Source of the DNA: Helicobacteraceae bacterium
GTDB taxonomy: Bacteria; Campylobacterota; Campylobacteria; Campylobacterales; Sulfurimonadaceae
Assembly (NCBI GenBank): GCA_027061425.1
Contig: JALSUN010000113.1
Span: 1-33,473, forward strand
DNA length: 33,473 bases
Reading direction: 5' to 3'
Shown here piece by piece: positions 24,060 to 32,277 of the stretch. The position numbers were made by a program, and so were the translations under genes. The notes beneath the pieces were generated by a model. It had not been told where the DNA came from, did not search any database, and saw nothing but the letters and a program-made list of their open reading frames with translations. How positions within the stretch are numbered: the first letter of the stretch is position 1; every line of letters begins with the position of its first letter.

Positions 24060-24647
24060 ATGGCTATGAGTCGCATAGATAATAGTAAATATTATGATGA
24101 GGTTGTTGCCCGTCATGGTGATAGTGCACAAGGTGTCCACTGGAATTCACAACAAACACAGTATAGACGTTTCGAGGTGCTGTTGGAGTTTTTGGAGTTG
24201 GACGAGGGTGTCTCTTTGGTAGATGTCGGCTGTGGGTTTGGTGCTTTATATGGCTATTTAAATGAGAAAAAGATGCCTTTTAAAGAGTATCTTGGGTTTG
24301 AAATCATGCCGTCTATGGTCGACGTGGCCAAAGCAAAAGGCATTAATGTTTGTGAGGGTGATGTTTTGACTATGCCCTTACCCAAAGCAGATTATTACCT
24401 CTGTAGTGGGGCGATGAACATCTTGACTAGAGATGAAACAAGACTGTTTATAAAGCGTTGTTTGGAGGCTTCAGAAAGAGGCTTTGTCTTTAATTTGCTA
24501 GAGGGTACGGACGAATCAATGGTTTATAACTATTACAGAGTAGAGGAGATAGAACTGCTTGCTGATGAACTGGGTGTAAAGTGCCAGACAAAGAGCGGCT
24601 ATATTGAGCGGGACTTTACAGTTTTTCTTGAAAAGAATAAAGTGTAA
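24060..24647 (+). CDS. Class I SAM-dependent methyltransferase
   Basis: LVDVGCGFGALYGYL motif I; MAMSRIDNSKYYDE chosen as start (listed ORF begins at 24045). Confidence 0.78.
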   Translation: MAMSRIDNSKYYDEVVARHGDSAQGVHWNSQQTQYRRFEVLLEFLELDEGVSLVDVGCGFGALYGYLNEKKMPFKEYLGFEIMPSMVDVAKAKGINVCEGDVLTMPLPKADYYLCSGAMNILTRDETRLFIKRCLEASERGFVFNLLEGTDESMVYNYYRVEEIELLADELGVKCQTKSGYIERDFTVFLEKNKV

Positions 24648-24688
24648 AGTGGACATGGAAAATTGGGATAATATGACAGCGATAAAGC

Positions 24689-24734
24689 GAAGTGCACTTC
24701 ATTTAACATTCAACATTCAACATTCAACATTGTT
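24689..24734. repeat. Palindrome GAAGTGCACTTC followed by heptamer array (CATTTAA CATTCAA x3 CATTGTT)
   Basis: 12-bp perfect palindrome 24689-24700; 7-mers 24700-24734, same unit as the 501-577 array. Confidence 0.93.
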
Positions 24735-24749
24735 CCAAAGGAACCCCTA

Positions 24750-26558
24750 GTGTGTGCCGTCTTTGGAATTTTAGGAGATTATAACCCTAATCAAGCCCGT
24801 CAAGCACTCTCTACCATGGCCCATCGTGGCCCTGATTACTGTGGAATTGTAGAACAGAAGCGTCTCTTTTTTGCACATAACCGCTTGAGTATTATTGCCT
24901 TAGATCAAAAAGCACATCAGCCTATGCGCCATGGTGATGTTTTACTGAGTTTTAATGGTGAGATCTACAATCATAACGTGTTACGACAAGAACTCTCTAA
25001 CGTGTTTGCTTTCACAAGTGATTCAGACACGGAAGTGTTGTTGGCTGCATATAAAAAATGGGGATTGAACTTTGTTGATCATCTGGTAGGGATGTTTGCT
25101 ATTGCCTTGCTTGATGGTACTGACCTCTATCTTATACGTGATCGTCTGGGTAAAAAGCCACTTTATTACTTGCAAAATAGAGAGCAGTTTATATTTGCTT
25201 CAGAGATCAAAGGACTGACGCCATTTTTAACAAAAAAGAGTCTGAACAAAGATGCGCTGAGTAGCTATCTTGGCTTTTTATCACCCACGCCACCACACAC
25301 TTTTTTTAAAGGGATTAAAAAGTTAGGTGCTGGAGAAATTTTGCATTTTAAAGATGAAAAAATAGAAGTCAAATCTTATTATTCACTGCTTGACACACCT
25401 TCATCGCGTATTACAGATAAAACTATAGCTACTGAAAAGATCGAACATGATTTAGTTGAGAGTATTCAGCTACGCCTAAATGCTGATGTTCCTATGGCTT
25501 CTCTACTTTCAGGGGGCATAGACAGTGCTTTGATCGCAGCGATAGCAAAAGAGCAGGGGACGTCTCTTGAGACCTTTACTTTAGGTTATACTGAGTACCA
25601 AAACTATGATGAACGTGCCAATGCCAAGTTTACCGCTGATGCCTTGGGTATTAAAAACAGGGCTGTAGAAATTTCTCAAGATGACTTTATAGGGGCGAGT
25701 GAAAAGGTTTTTGATGCGATGGACGAACCACTCAACGATCCTGCGGCCATTCCGTTATATCTTTTGTTTGAGGGTATTAAAAAAGAGGGCTATAAAGTGG
25801 TGTTGAGTGGAGAGGGAAGTGATGAGCTTTTTTTAGGGTATCGTCAATACTTTGAGTATTTGGACATTGAAAAAGCAGTCACTCTGCAACACAAAAATTG
25901 GCTCAAAAAGTACTTTCGTTCCAACTTCTCTATGAACCGTGAGTGGGAGTGGTACAAACGTGTATTTGATGAACAACTACTTTTCAGGACATCAGGTGAG
26001 AAGTTTACAGATCTACAAAAAAACAGTATATTGCGTCAAAATATTAAAGATGGGGATGGACTGCGATTTTTAGAACCTTATCGTAAGCAGTTTGAGATGA
26101 GCAGTCACACAGACCCCAGTGTCTGGTACAGTTATATTGATCTGCAGCTTTTTCAAGCAGAGCATTTCCTTACCAAACTTGACCGGGTCTCAATGGCACA
26201 TTCTATAGAGTCTCGTACCCCCTTTTTGGATCATCATTTAGCAGAGACGGTGTTTAGCATCGATCCAAAACTGCGATATGAAAAAGGTGTTACCAAAGAT
26301 CTTTTAAAGCAGGTGGCTTCCAAGTACTTGCCACAAGAGGTGATTGCTCGTAAGAAAAAAGGTTTTTCGAACCCCTATATGGAGTGGCTGGTTGCTTCTG
26401 GGAATATAGATCTTATAGAAAAGGTAAACAGAGAGACAGGACTTTTCAATACGAAAATTTTACAAGAGTACATCACCATGGGAAAACGTGGACGTTTTAA
26501 ACAACATGTTTGGGGGCTTTATGTTCTCTCCTACTGGATTAATCAGCATCTTTTATAA
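24750..26558 (+). CDS. asnB: Asparagine synthase (glutamine-hydrolysing)-like amidotransferase
   Basis: 602 aa; GTG start giving Cys2 (MCAVFGILGD), MAHRGPDYCG, SLLSGGIDSALIAAIA PP-loop. Confidence 0.92.
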   Translation: MCAVFGILGDYNPNQARQALSTMAHRGPDYCGIVEQKRLFFAHNRLSIIALDQKAHQPMRHGDVLLSFNGEIYNHNVLRQELSNVFAFTSDSDTEVLLAAYKKWGLNFVDHLVGMFAIALLDGTDLYLIRDRLGKKPLYYLQNREQFIFASEIKGLTPFLTKKSLNKDALSSYLGFLSPTPPHTFFKGIKKLGAGEILHFKDEKIEVKSYYSLLDTPSSRITDKTIATEKIEHDLVESIQLRLNADVPMASLLSGGIDSALIAAIAKEQGTSLETFTLGYTEYQNYDERANAKFTADALGIKNRAVEISQDDFIGASEKVFDAMDEPLNDPAAIPLYLLFEGIKKEGYKVVLSGEGSDELFLGYRQYFEYLDIEKAVTLQHKNWLKKYFRSNFSMNREWEWYKRVFDEQLLFRTSGEKFTDLQKNSILRQNIKDGDGLRFLEPYRKQFEMSSHTDPSVWYSYIDLQLFQAEHFLTKLDRVSMAHSIESRTPFLDHHLAETVFSIDPKLRYEKGVTKDLLKQVASKYLPQEVIARKKKGFSNPYMEWLVASGNIDLIEKVNRETGLFNTKILQEYITMGKRGRFKQHVWGLYVLSYWINQHLL

Positions 26559-26575
26559 AAATCCGTATAATCATC

Positions 26576-28408
26576 ATGATGAAAATATTACTTAAACTCT
26601 TTTTTCTCTCCATTTTGATGCTCTCTTGTGCAGAGGCAGTAGCTATTGATGTGACAAAAGTACCACTTTCTCTTTTAGAACGCAGCAGCGTCTATTATGA
26701 TCAAGAGACTCTCTCTTTTGAAGAGATCAAACATAAACCCTTTATGGCCATGCATCAAAGTTATATTAACCGATCGTTTGATGCCAAGACAACAGTCTGG
26801 GTGCAATTGGATTTTACAAACAGCAGTGAAGAAGAGGTCGATCGTGTGTTAGAGATAGACAACCCACGACTTGAGTACATTACGATGTATGATGGTAAAA
26901 GAGTAGAAACACGAGGTCTTTTAGCGGTAGATAAACTAGAAGGGCATATTTATCCTGCTTACTCGCTACACTTTCAGCCACATGAACAGCGTGTCATATG
27001 GTTGAAAGTCAAAAACAGTACAACAGCCTTACAGTTTGAATTAATGTTAAAGTCTCCACGTGAGTACCATCAAGATGACCATATCCGCCAAAACAGTATT
27101 GTTTTTTTTCTTGGCATGATCAGTGCTTTCTTACTTTTATCCGTGGTGCTTTACTTTTATCTTAAAGACAATAGCTACCTTTTTTACGCATTTTACCTGT
27201 TGACCTTACTTTTCCAGCAGATGACCTATGTGGGACTGTTACCCTTGTTGGTACCGCAGTGGTTTACAGATATAGATAATGTCATCGCAGTACCTAAAGT
27301 CAGTATTATGATCATAGCTGCAGCGTGGTATGCCATGCATTTTTTAAAAACTGAGAGATACCCCAAAATCCATCGTGCATATCTGTGTATTATAGTAATC
27401 CTGTTTATATTAATGCCGATCATCGGAACGCCTTATTTCTATGTTCCTGAAATACCTGTACTTATCGGGTTCTTCTTTATCCTTTTTAATACATTTACCG
27501 GTATCTACAGCTATAAAAAAGGGTACAAGCCGGCACGTTTTTTTATAGCTGGTTGGTTGGTTCTCGTTGTTGCGTACCTTGTGATGATTGCAGATACTCT
27601 GGGAATAATCAATGGAATTCATAAGGTTCCAGGCCTTCTGTTATGGGCGACTACATTAGAATCAATGTTACTGTTGTTAGCTTTTATAGACCATTTTAGT
27701 ATCTTACAGAGAGAAAAAGAGAGACTCCATGATGATTTTGTTCTAGAGTATAACTTACGACAAAACATTATTGAAAATGAGGTGCGAGAGAAGACTTCTG
27801 CTCTCTTTAACATGGCAGAACAAAAAGAGCTTCTTTTTAAAGAGCTACACCACAGAGTTAAAAATAACTTACAGCTTATTTTATCACTGTTGCGGCTTCA
27901 AGCAGACAAACGTGAGTGTGGAGAAGGAAATGATATTTTACATCAGCTAGAGGGTCGTGTGCTTGCTATAGCAAGAACGCATCAGCTTCTAAGTTATACC
28001 AGCGATACCGTTGAGATTATTGATATGCAGGAGTATGTAGAAGATTATATAGAAGAGATAGAGAACACGCTAGACGATAAAGAAATCGTGTTTCATTGTA
28101 ATATAGAGGCAAAATTACCACTGAAAGAGGCTACCTATGTTGGCTTGGTGATTAATGAACTGGTAACAAATGCTATAAAGTATGCTTTTGATGAGCAGGG
28201 CGGTAACATCTACATCAACCTCAAAAAAGTGGATGGTAAGTTTCAGTTTGAGATTTCAGATGATGGACGTGGGTATAATAGTAATGAAGTTTCAGACATA
28301 AGCTTGGGGCTTACTCTAGTCAAGAGTTTGATCGAAGAACAACTTGAAGGTACCATAGCTTATAAAAAAAGTAAAGGTACTCAATACGTAATGAGGTTTG
28401 GATTATGA
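26576..28408 (+). CDS. Sensor histidine kinase: 7TMR-DISM extracellular and TM regions + HisKA_2/HATPase
   Basis: 610 aa; LFKELHHRVKNNLQLILSLLRLQADK (HisKA_2), NELVTNAIKYAF, multi-TM segment. Confidence 0.88.
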   Translation: MMKILLKLFFLSILMLSCAEAVAIDVTKVPLSLLERSSVYYDQETLSFEEIKHKPFMAMHQSYINRSFDAKTTVWVQLDFTNSSEEEVDRVLEIDNPRLEYITMYDGKRVETRGLLAVDKLEGHIYPAYSLHFQPHEQRVIWLKVKNSTTALQFELMLKSPREYHQDDHIRQNSIVFFLGMISAFLLLSVVLYFYLKDNSYLFYAFYLLTLLFQQMTYVGLLPLLVPQWFTDIDNVIAVPKVSIMIIAAAWYAMHFLKTERYPKIHRAYLCIIVILFILMPIIGTPYFYVPEIPVLIGFFFILFNTFTGIYSYKKGYKPARFFIAGWLVLVVAYLVMIADTLGIINGIHKVPGLLLWATTLESMLLLLAFIDHFSILQREKERLHDDFVLEYNLRQNIIENEVREKTSALFNMAEQKELLFKELHHRVKNNLQLILSLLRLQADKRECGEGNDILHQLEGRVLAIARTHQLLSYTSDTVEIIDMQEYVEDYIEEIENTLDDKEIVFHCNIEAKLPLKEATYVGLVINELVTNAIKYAFDEQGGNIYINLKKVDGKFQFEISDDGRGYNSNEVSDISLGLTLVKSLIEEQLEGTIAYKKSKGTQYVMRFGL

Positions 28409-29082
28409 GTCAAAAGGTATTAATAGTAGAAGATGAAAGTATTGTTGCTATGGAGATAGCATCATATGTTAAAAACTTAGGTTATGAGGTTATAGACACT
28501 GTGTCAAATGCAGAAGATGCAGTACAAACTGCTTTAGAGCAGACTCCTGATGTCATTTTGATGGATGTACGGCTAAAAGGTGAAGAGGACGGGATCAGTG
28601 CAGCAAAACGCATTACTGAACATCAAAAGATTGCTATTATATACATCACTGCTTTTAGTGATGATGAGAGTATTGAACGGGCGATTGAGACAAACCCTGC
28701 AGCTTACCTTACCAAGCCTTTTAACCGTAAAGAGTTGGCTGCGGCTCTTAAAATAGCGATGAAACGTACTATACTTCAAGGTAATTATGAACGGGTAGGA
28801 GCCATTAAAATAAGTGATGAATTTAGTTTTGACCCAGTAGAGAAGCAACTTATATGTTGTGGCGAATTTGTCCATTTAACTAAAAAAGAGAAAGAGTTGT
28901 TAGAAGTTCTGTTGGATGCAAAAAAGCAGATAGTAGATATGTATATGATAGAACTTAGAGTATGGCCGGACAAGGTTCCTAATGAAAACACAAGACGGGG
29001 TCTCATCGCCAGACTTCGTGCTAAATTAAAACATCAATTTGTTGAGACTGTTCCAGGGCAAGGGTATAGGCTAAATTACTAG
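28405..29082 (+). CDS. Response regulator with OmpR/PhoB-type winged-helix output
   Basis: 225 aa; KVLIVEDESIVAMEI, VILMDVRLKGEEDG; C-term LTKKEKELLEVLL..RGLIARLRAKLKHQFVETVPGQGYRLNY. Confidence 0.9.
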   Translation: MSQKVLIVEDESIVAMEIASYVKNLGYEVIDTVSNAEDAVQTALEQTPDVILMDVRLKGEEDGISAAKRITEHQKIAIIYITAFSDDESIERAIETNPAAYLTKPFNRKELAAALKIAMKRTILQGNYERVGAIKISDEFSFDPVEKQLICCGEFVHLTKKEKELLEVLLDAKKQIVDMYMIELRVWPDKVPNENTRRGLIARLRAKLKHQFVETVPGQGYRLNY

Positions 29083-29101
29083 AAAATGTCATAAATATCA
29101 C

Positions 29102-29123
29102 TTTTGAAACGTTTTTGAAACGT
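29102..29123 (+). promoter_or_regulatory. Two tandem copies of TTTTGAAACGT (candidate response-regulator binding site)
   Basis: Perfect 11-bp direct repeat upstream of the lipoprotein gene, just after the response regulator gene. Confidence 0.5.
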
Positions 29124-29181
29124 TAATCATATATACTAGTTTTTAGAAGAGAAATTTCTCTTAAAATGAAAAGGATTTAAA

Positions 29182-29763
29182 ATGAATTATCTTGTAAAAC
29201 AGGTCGTTTTAGGTAGTGTTATCGGTTTGATGAGTATGGGTCTAAGTGGTTGTGGTGGTGCAGGTGTGACGCCAGAACACCAAGCGCAAGTTGACCAACA
29301 TGCACAGATGTACACACAGGTCGGAATGTTTGTACAAGGAACCAAGGTAGATACTTTAAATTTTACCTTGGGGTTCCCTGTACCTGTTAACAGTATCGTG
29401 TTTTATGAAGATATTAATTCTAAACAGTTGGCGTTTACAGTTGACGACAAACGTTTTTATATAAGAAACAACCCAAGATACTCTAAAACAACGATGGATC
29501 AGATGATGGATCGTTATTTTGGAACTCAAAAAGTGGATCTCTCTAAGTTCACTGACGCTGAGAAAAAAGCTATTGCATCTAACAAGGTTGAGGTAGGGAT
29601 GAGTAAAGAAGCAGTTATATTAGCTATAGGTTACCCTCCAGCACACACAACACCATCACTACAACAAGATGAGTGGAAGTATTGGAAGTTCCAACATGGT
29701 TATGCCCAAGACACCATCATCTATCACTTTAAAGACAACAAAGTCTCTGAAATCCAAGACTAA
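29182..29763 (+). CDS. Outer-membrane lipoprotein of unknown function (possibly SmpA/BamE-like)
   Basis: 193 aa; signal peptide with lipobox LSGC; VEVGMSKEAVILAIGYPPAHTTPSLQQDEWKYW. Confidence 0.65.
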   Translation: MNYLVKQVVLGSVIGLMSMGLSGCGGAGVTPEHQAQVDQHAQMYTQVGMFVQGTKVDTLNFTLGFPVPVNSIVFYEDINSKQLAFTVDDKRFYIRNNPRYSKTTMDQMMDRYFGTQKVDLSKFTDAEKKAIASNKVEVGMSKEAVILAIGYPPAHTTPSLQQDEWKYWKFQHGYAQDTIIYHFKDNKVSEIQD

Positions 29764-29778
29764 TATAACGTACACTTT

Positions 29779-29807
29779 AAGAGGTGCCTTTTCACACGAC
29801 ACCTCTT
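29779..29807 (+). terminator. Hairpin AAGAGGTG...CACCTCTT downstream of the lipoprotein gene
   Basis: 8-bp perfect stem, 13-nt loop, 16 nt after the stop codon; no strong U-tract. Confidence 0.5.
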
Positions 29808-29914
29808 CTTGAAACTTCAAGCATTCTCACAAACAAACTTTCTCTCTAAATTTCAATAAACTCTTTATGCATCTCTGTTATGATTTCTAAAAATTAATAA
29901 CGTAGGAAGATAAA

Positions 29915-30268
29915 ATGAGTGATATTCAAATATGGCACAATCCAAGATGTTCAAAATCTCGTCAGGCGATGGAGATCCTAGAAGAGAATGGTGTAGAAGC
30001 TGAGGTGGTAAAGTACCTTGATGCAGAGCTAGATGAAGCGATGATAAAATCACTGCTTTTAAAACTAGATATTGATGCTATAGACCTGATGCGCACCAAA
30101 GAAGATAAATTTAAAGAGCTGAAACTTGACCAGGTCGGTGACGAAGGTGTTCTTATCCGTGCGATGGTACGTTTTCCTAAGCTCATAGAACGTCCTATCG
30201 TTATTAAAGGAAATCAAGCTGTGATCGGTCGACCACCAGAAAAAATTATAGCGTTTCTGAATAGCTAG
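29915..30268 (+). CDS. arsC: ArsC-family reductase (arsenate reductase-like)
   Basis: 117 aa; IWHNPRCSKSRQAMEILEENG, LIRAMVRFPKLIERPIVIKGNQAVIGRPPEKI. Confidence 0.88.
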   Translation: MSDIQIWHNPRCSKSRQAMEILEENGVEAEVVKYLDAELDEAMIKSLLLKLDIDAIDLMRTKEDKFKELKLDQVGDEGVLIRAMVRFPKLIERPIVIKGNQAVIGRPPEKIIAFLNS

Positions 30269-30356
30269 TACTTTTAAGTATATTTGAAAATATAGATGTG
30301 TGTATGCGCGGTGTAAACAGAAGATATGTCATAGATTAAATAGAGAGGTCGGGGGT

Positions 30357-30376
30357 AGACGGCAAAGTTGCCGTCT
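30357..30376. terminator. Perfect inverted repeat AGACGGCAA-AG-TTGCCGTCT between convergent genes
   Basis: 9-bp arms; no clear U-tract on either strand. Confidence 0.4.
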
Positions 30377-30383
30377 GGAAAGA

Positions 30384-30620
30384 TTAAAGATTATGCTCTT
30401 TTTTGTACGCCATTAAGATGCCATAAGCCTCGTCTTTAAGAAGAAGTTTCTCTTTTTTAAGTGCTTCAAGCTCAAGGTCAGTCATAGGAATATCGCCATT
30501 TTCTGCTTTTGCGATCTTGTCGTCAAGTGCATTGTGCTTGTCAAAAATGTTTAAGAAGTGTGCATTCTCATTTCCGTTTTCTTTCATGTGTGTGATGATT
30601 TCTCTGTATTCGTGTAACAT
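30384..30620 (-). CDS. DUF465/YdcH-like small protein
   Basis: 78 aa coiled-coil-like; MLHEYREIITHMKENGNENAHFLNIFDKHNALDDKIAKAE. Confidence 0.75.
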   Translation of the reverse strand: MLHEYREIITHMKENGNENAHFLNIFDKHNALDDKIAKAENGDIPMTDLELEALKKEKLLLKDEAYGILMAYKKEHNL

Positions 30621-30649
30621 TGTCTGTCCTTATGTATTTATAAACGGAA

Positions 30650-31024
30650 TTATAGCGTTTTATTAGTTTGAGAATGGTTAATACTTCGCTTTCCTAGCAC
30701 ATAAAAAAGTGCGATCAAGAGAAGATAAAAACCTAACCATGTAAAGTTTGAAAGCGTGTTCCCTGCTTGATAGAGTGAAATATATAAGAGGATATCACTG
30801 AGTATCACAAGAAGTGTCCCAAGTTCGAGCAGTTTTTGAAGTTCCAGGCCTTGACGTTTGGCGAACATCCTCCAAAGATAGAAGTACCCTACAGCATACA
30901 TTAACAACAGGGTGCTAAAGCTCATATACATCAGTGGATTAGTAGTCAGTGTTTCTTTCAAGAGACTTCGCAATGAGATATCAACAAAACTGATGAGAAA
31001 GGGGAGTAAAATCCCTGCGAGCAA
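30650..31024 (-). CDS. Hypothetical small integral membrane protein
   Basis: 124 aa with multiple hydrophobic segments. Confidence 0.6.
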   Translation of the reverse strand: MLAGILLPFLISFVDISLRSLLKETLTTNPLMYMSFSTLLLMYAVGYFYLWRMFAKRQGLELQKLLELGTLLVILSDILLYISLYQAGNTLSNFTWLGFYLLLIALFYVLGKRSINHSQTNKTL

Positions 31025-31056
31025 AAAGAGCTCGACGAGGGCTTTGTAAAGAGGCT

Positions 31057-31617
31057 TTATTTTAAGATCCTTGGCAGTGTGATCCCTTCTTGGCCCTGGT
31101 ACTTTCCTTTTTTATCAGCATAAGAGGTCTCACATGCTTCATCGCCTTGTAAAAAGAGTACCTGTGCAATCCCTTCATTGGCATAGATCTTAGCTGGAAG
31201 CGGGGTAGTGTTAGAGATCTCTATGGTGATGTGACCTTCAAACTCAGGTTCGAAAGGGGTAACGTTAACGATGATACCACAACGTGCATAGGTTGATTTC
31301 CCCAGACAGATGGCAAGAACATCACGTGGAATTTTAAAGTACTCTACTGTACGTGCAAGTGCAAATGAGTTAGGCGGTACGATACAAACATCACCTTCAA
31401 AGTCAACGACATTAGCATCATCAAAATGTTTTGGATCAACAACAGTAGAGTTGAGGTTTGTAAAAATTTGAAACTCGTTACTGACACGAATGTCATAGCC
31501 ATAAGAGCTTAAGCCGTATGAAACGACGCCTTTGCCAACCTGGTCTTCACAAAACGGTGTGATCATCCCGTTTTCTACTGCTTGTTCTCGTATCCATGTG
31601 TCTGCTTTTAGTCCCAT
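31057..31617 (-). CDS. dcd: dCTP deaminase
   Basis: 186 aa; [52 protein letters not shown]. Confidence 0.95.
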   Translation of the reverse strand: MGLKADTWIREQAVENGMITPFCEDQVGKGVVSYGLSSYGYDIRVSNEFQIFTNLNSTVVDPKHFDDANVVDFEGDVCIVPPNSFALARTVEYFKIPRDVLAICLGKSTYARCGIIVNVTPFEPEFEGHITIEISNTTPLPAKIYANEGIAQVLFLQGDEACETSYADKKGKYQGQEGITLPRILK

Positions 31618-31810
31618 AACTGTTTCCTCTGTTTTAGTGTGTAAATCTGTCTAAAAATGGGTCTATAAAACAAGGTTTAAAGCATTCTTAGACAAAAAAA
31701 TTACATCGATTAATATGATTTGTGATATTATATCGCAATAAATTTAAGAGCACTAGCGTACCTTTTCTAGGGTGCAAAGGTGTTTAGAAGCTATTTAGGA
31801 GCCTTTAACT

Positions 31811-32275
31811 ATGGAAAACAAGCAAATTAACGCACTTATCACTAAGTTTGACGAAAGTGGTCTTTCAAAGATCAAAATCACTAGAGACGGTTTTGAGATC
31901 GAGATGGAAAAAGCAACAGGTCTTGTTGCGGCACCAGTTCAAGCAGTAGCCGCGGCTCCAGTAGCACAAGCAGCACCAGTAGCGGCAGCTGCAGCTGCAT
32001 CTACAGCTCCAGCTCCAGCAACTGCAACAATCACGGGTGACACGATCGATTCACCAATGGTTGGTACATACTACGCAGCACCATCACCAGACTCTGCACC
32101 ATTTATAAAAGTGGGAGATACAGTGAAAAAAGGTCAGGCAGTAGCGGTTCTTGAAGCGATGAAGATCATGAACGAACTTGAAGCTGAGTTTGACTGTAAG
32201 ATCCTTGAGATCCTTGTGACTGATGGTCAGGCAGTTGAGTATGACATGCCACTATTCGTAGTTGAGAAGATCTAA
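31811..32275 (+). CDS. accB: Acetyl-CoA carboxylase biotin carboxyl carrier protein
   Basis: 154 aa; Ala/Pro-rich linker, VLEAMKIMNELEAEFDCKI biotinylation motif. Confidence 0.96.
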   Translation: MENKQINALITKFDESGLSKIKITRDGFEIEMEKATGLVAAPVQAVAAAPVAQAAPVAAAAAASTAPAPATATITGDTIDSPMVGTYYAAPSPDSAPFIKVGDTVKKGQAVAVLEAMKIMNELEAEFDCKILEILVTDGQAVEYDMPLFVVEKI

Positions 32276-32277
32276 AT

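Noticed and set aside
17193-24734. Classical IS or transposon
   Set aside because: No transposase or integrase ORF and no long terminal inverted repeats found by eye; the heptamer arrays are the only recurrent boundary sequences
30357-30376. Strong rho-independent terminator
   Set aside because: Perfect inverted repeat but no adjacent U-tract on either strand; kept only as a low-confidence terminator
31900-32035. Alanine/proline-rich repetitive coding region in accB
   Set aside because: Ordinary flexible linker typical of biotin carboxyl carrier proteins
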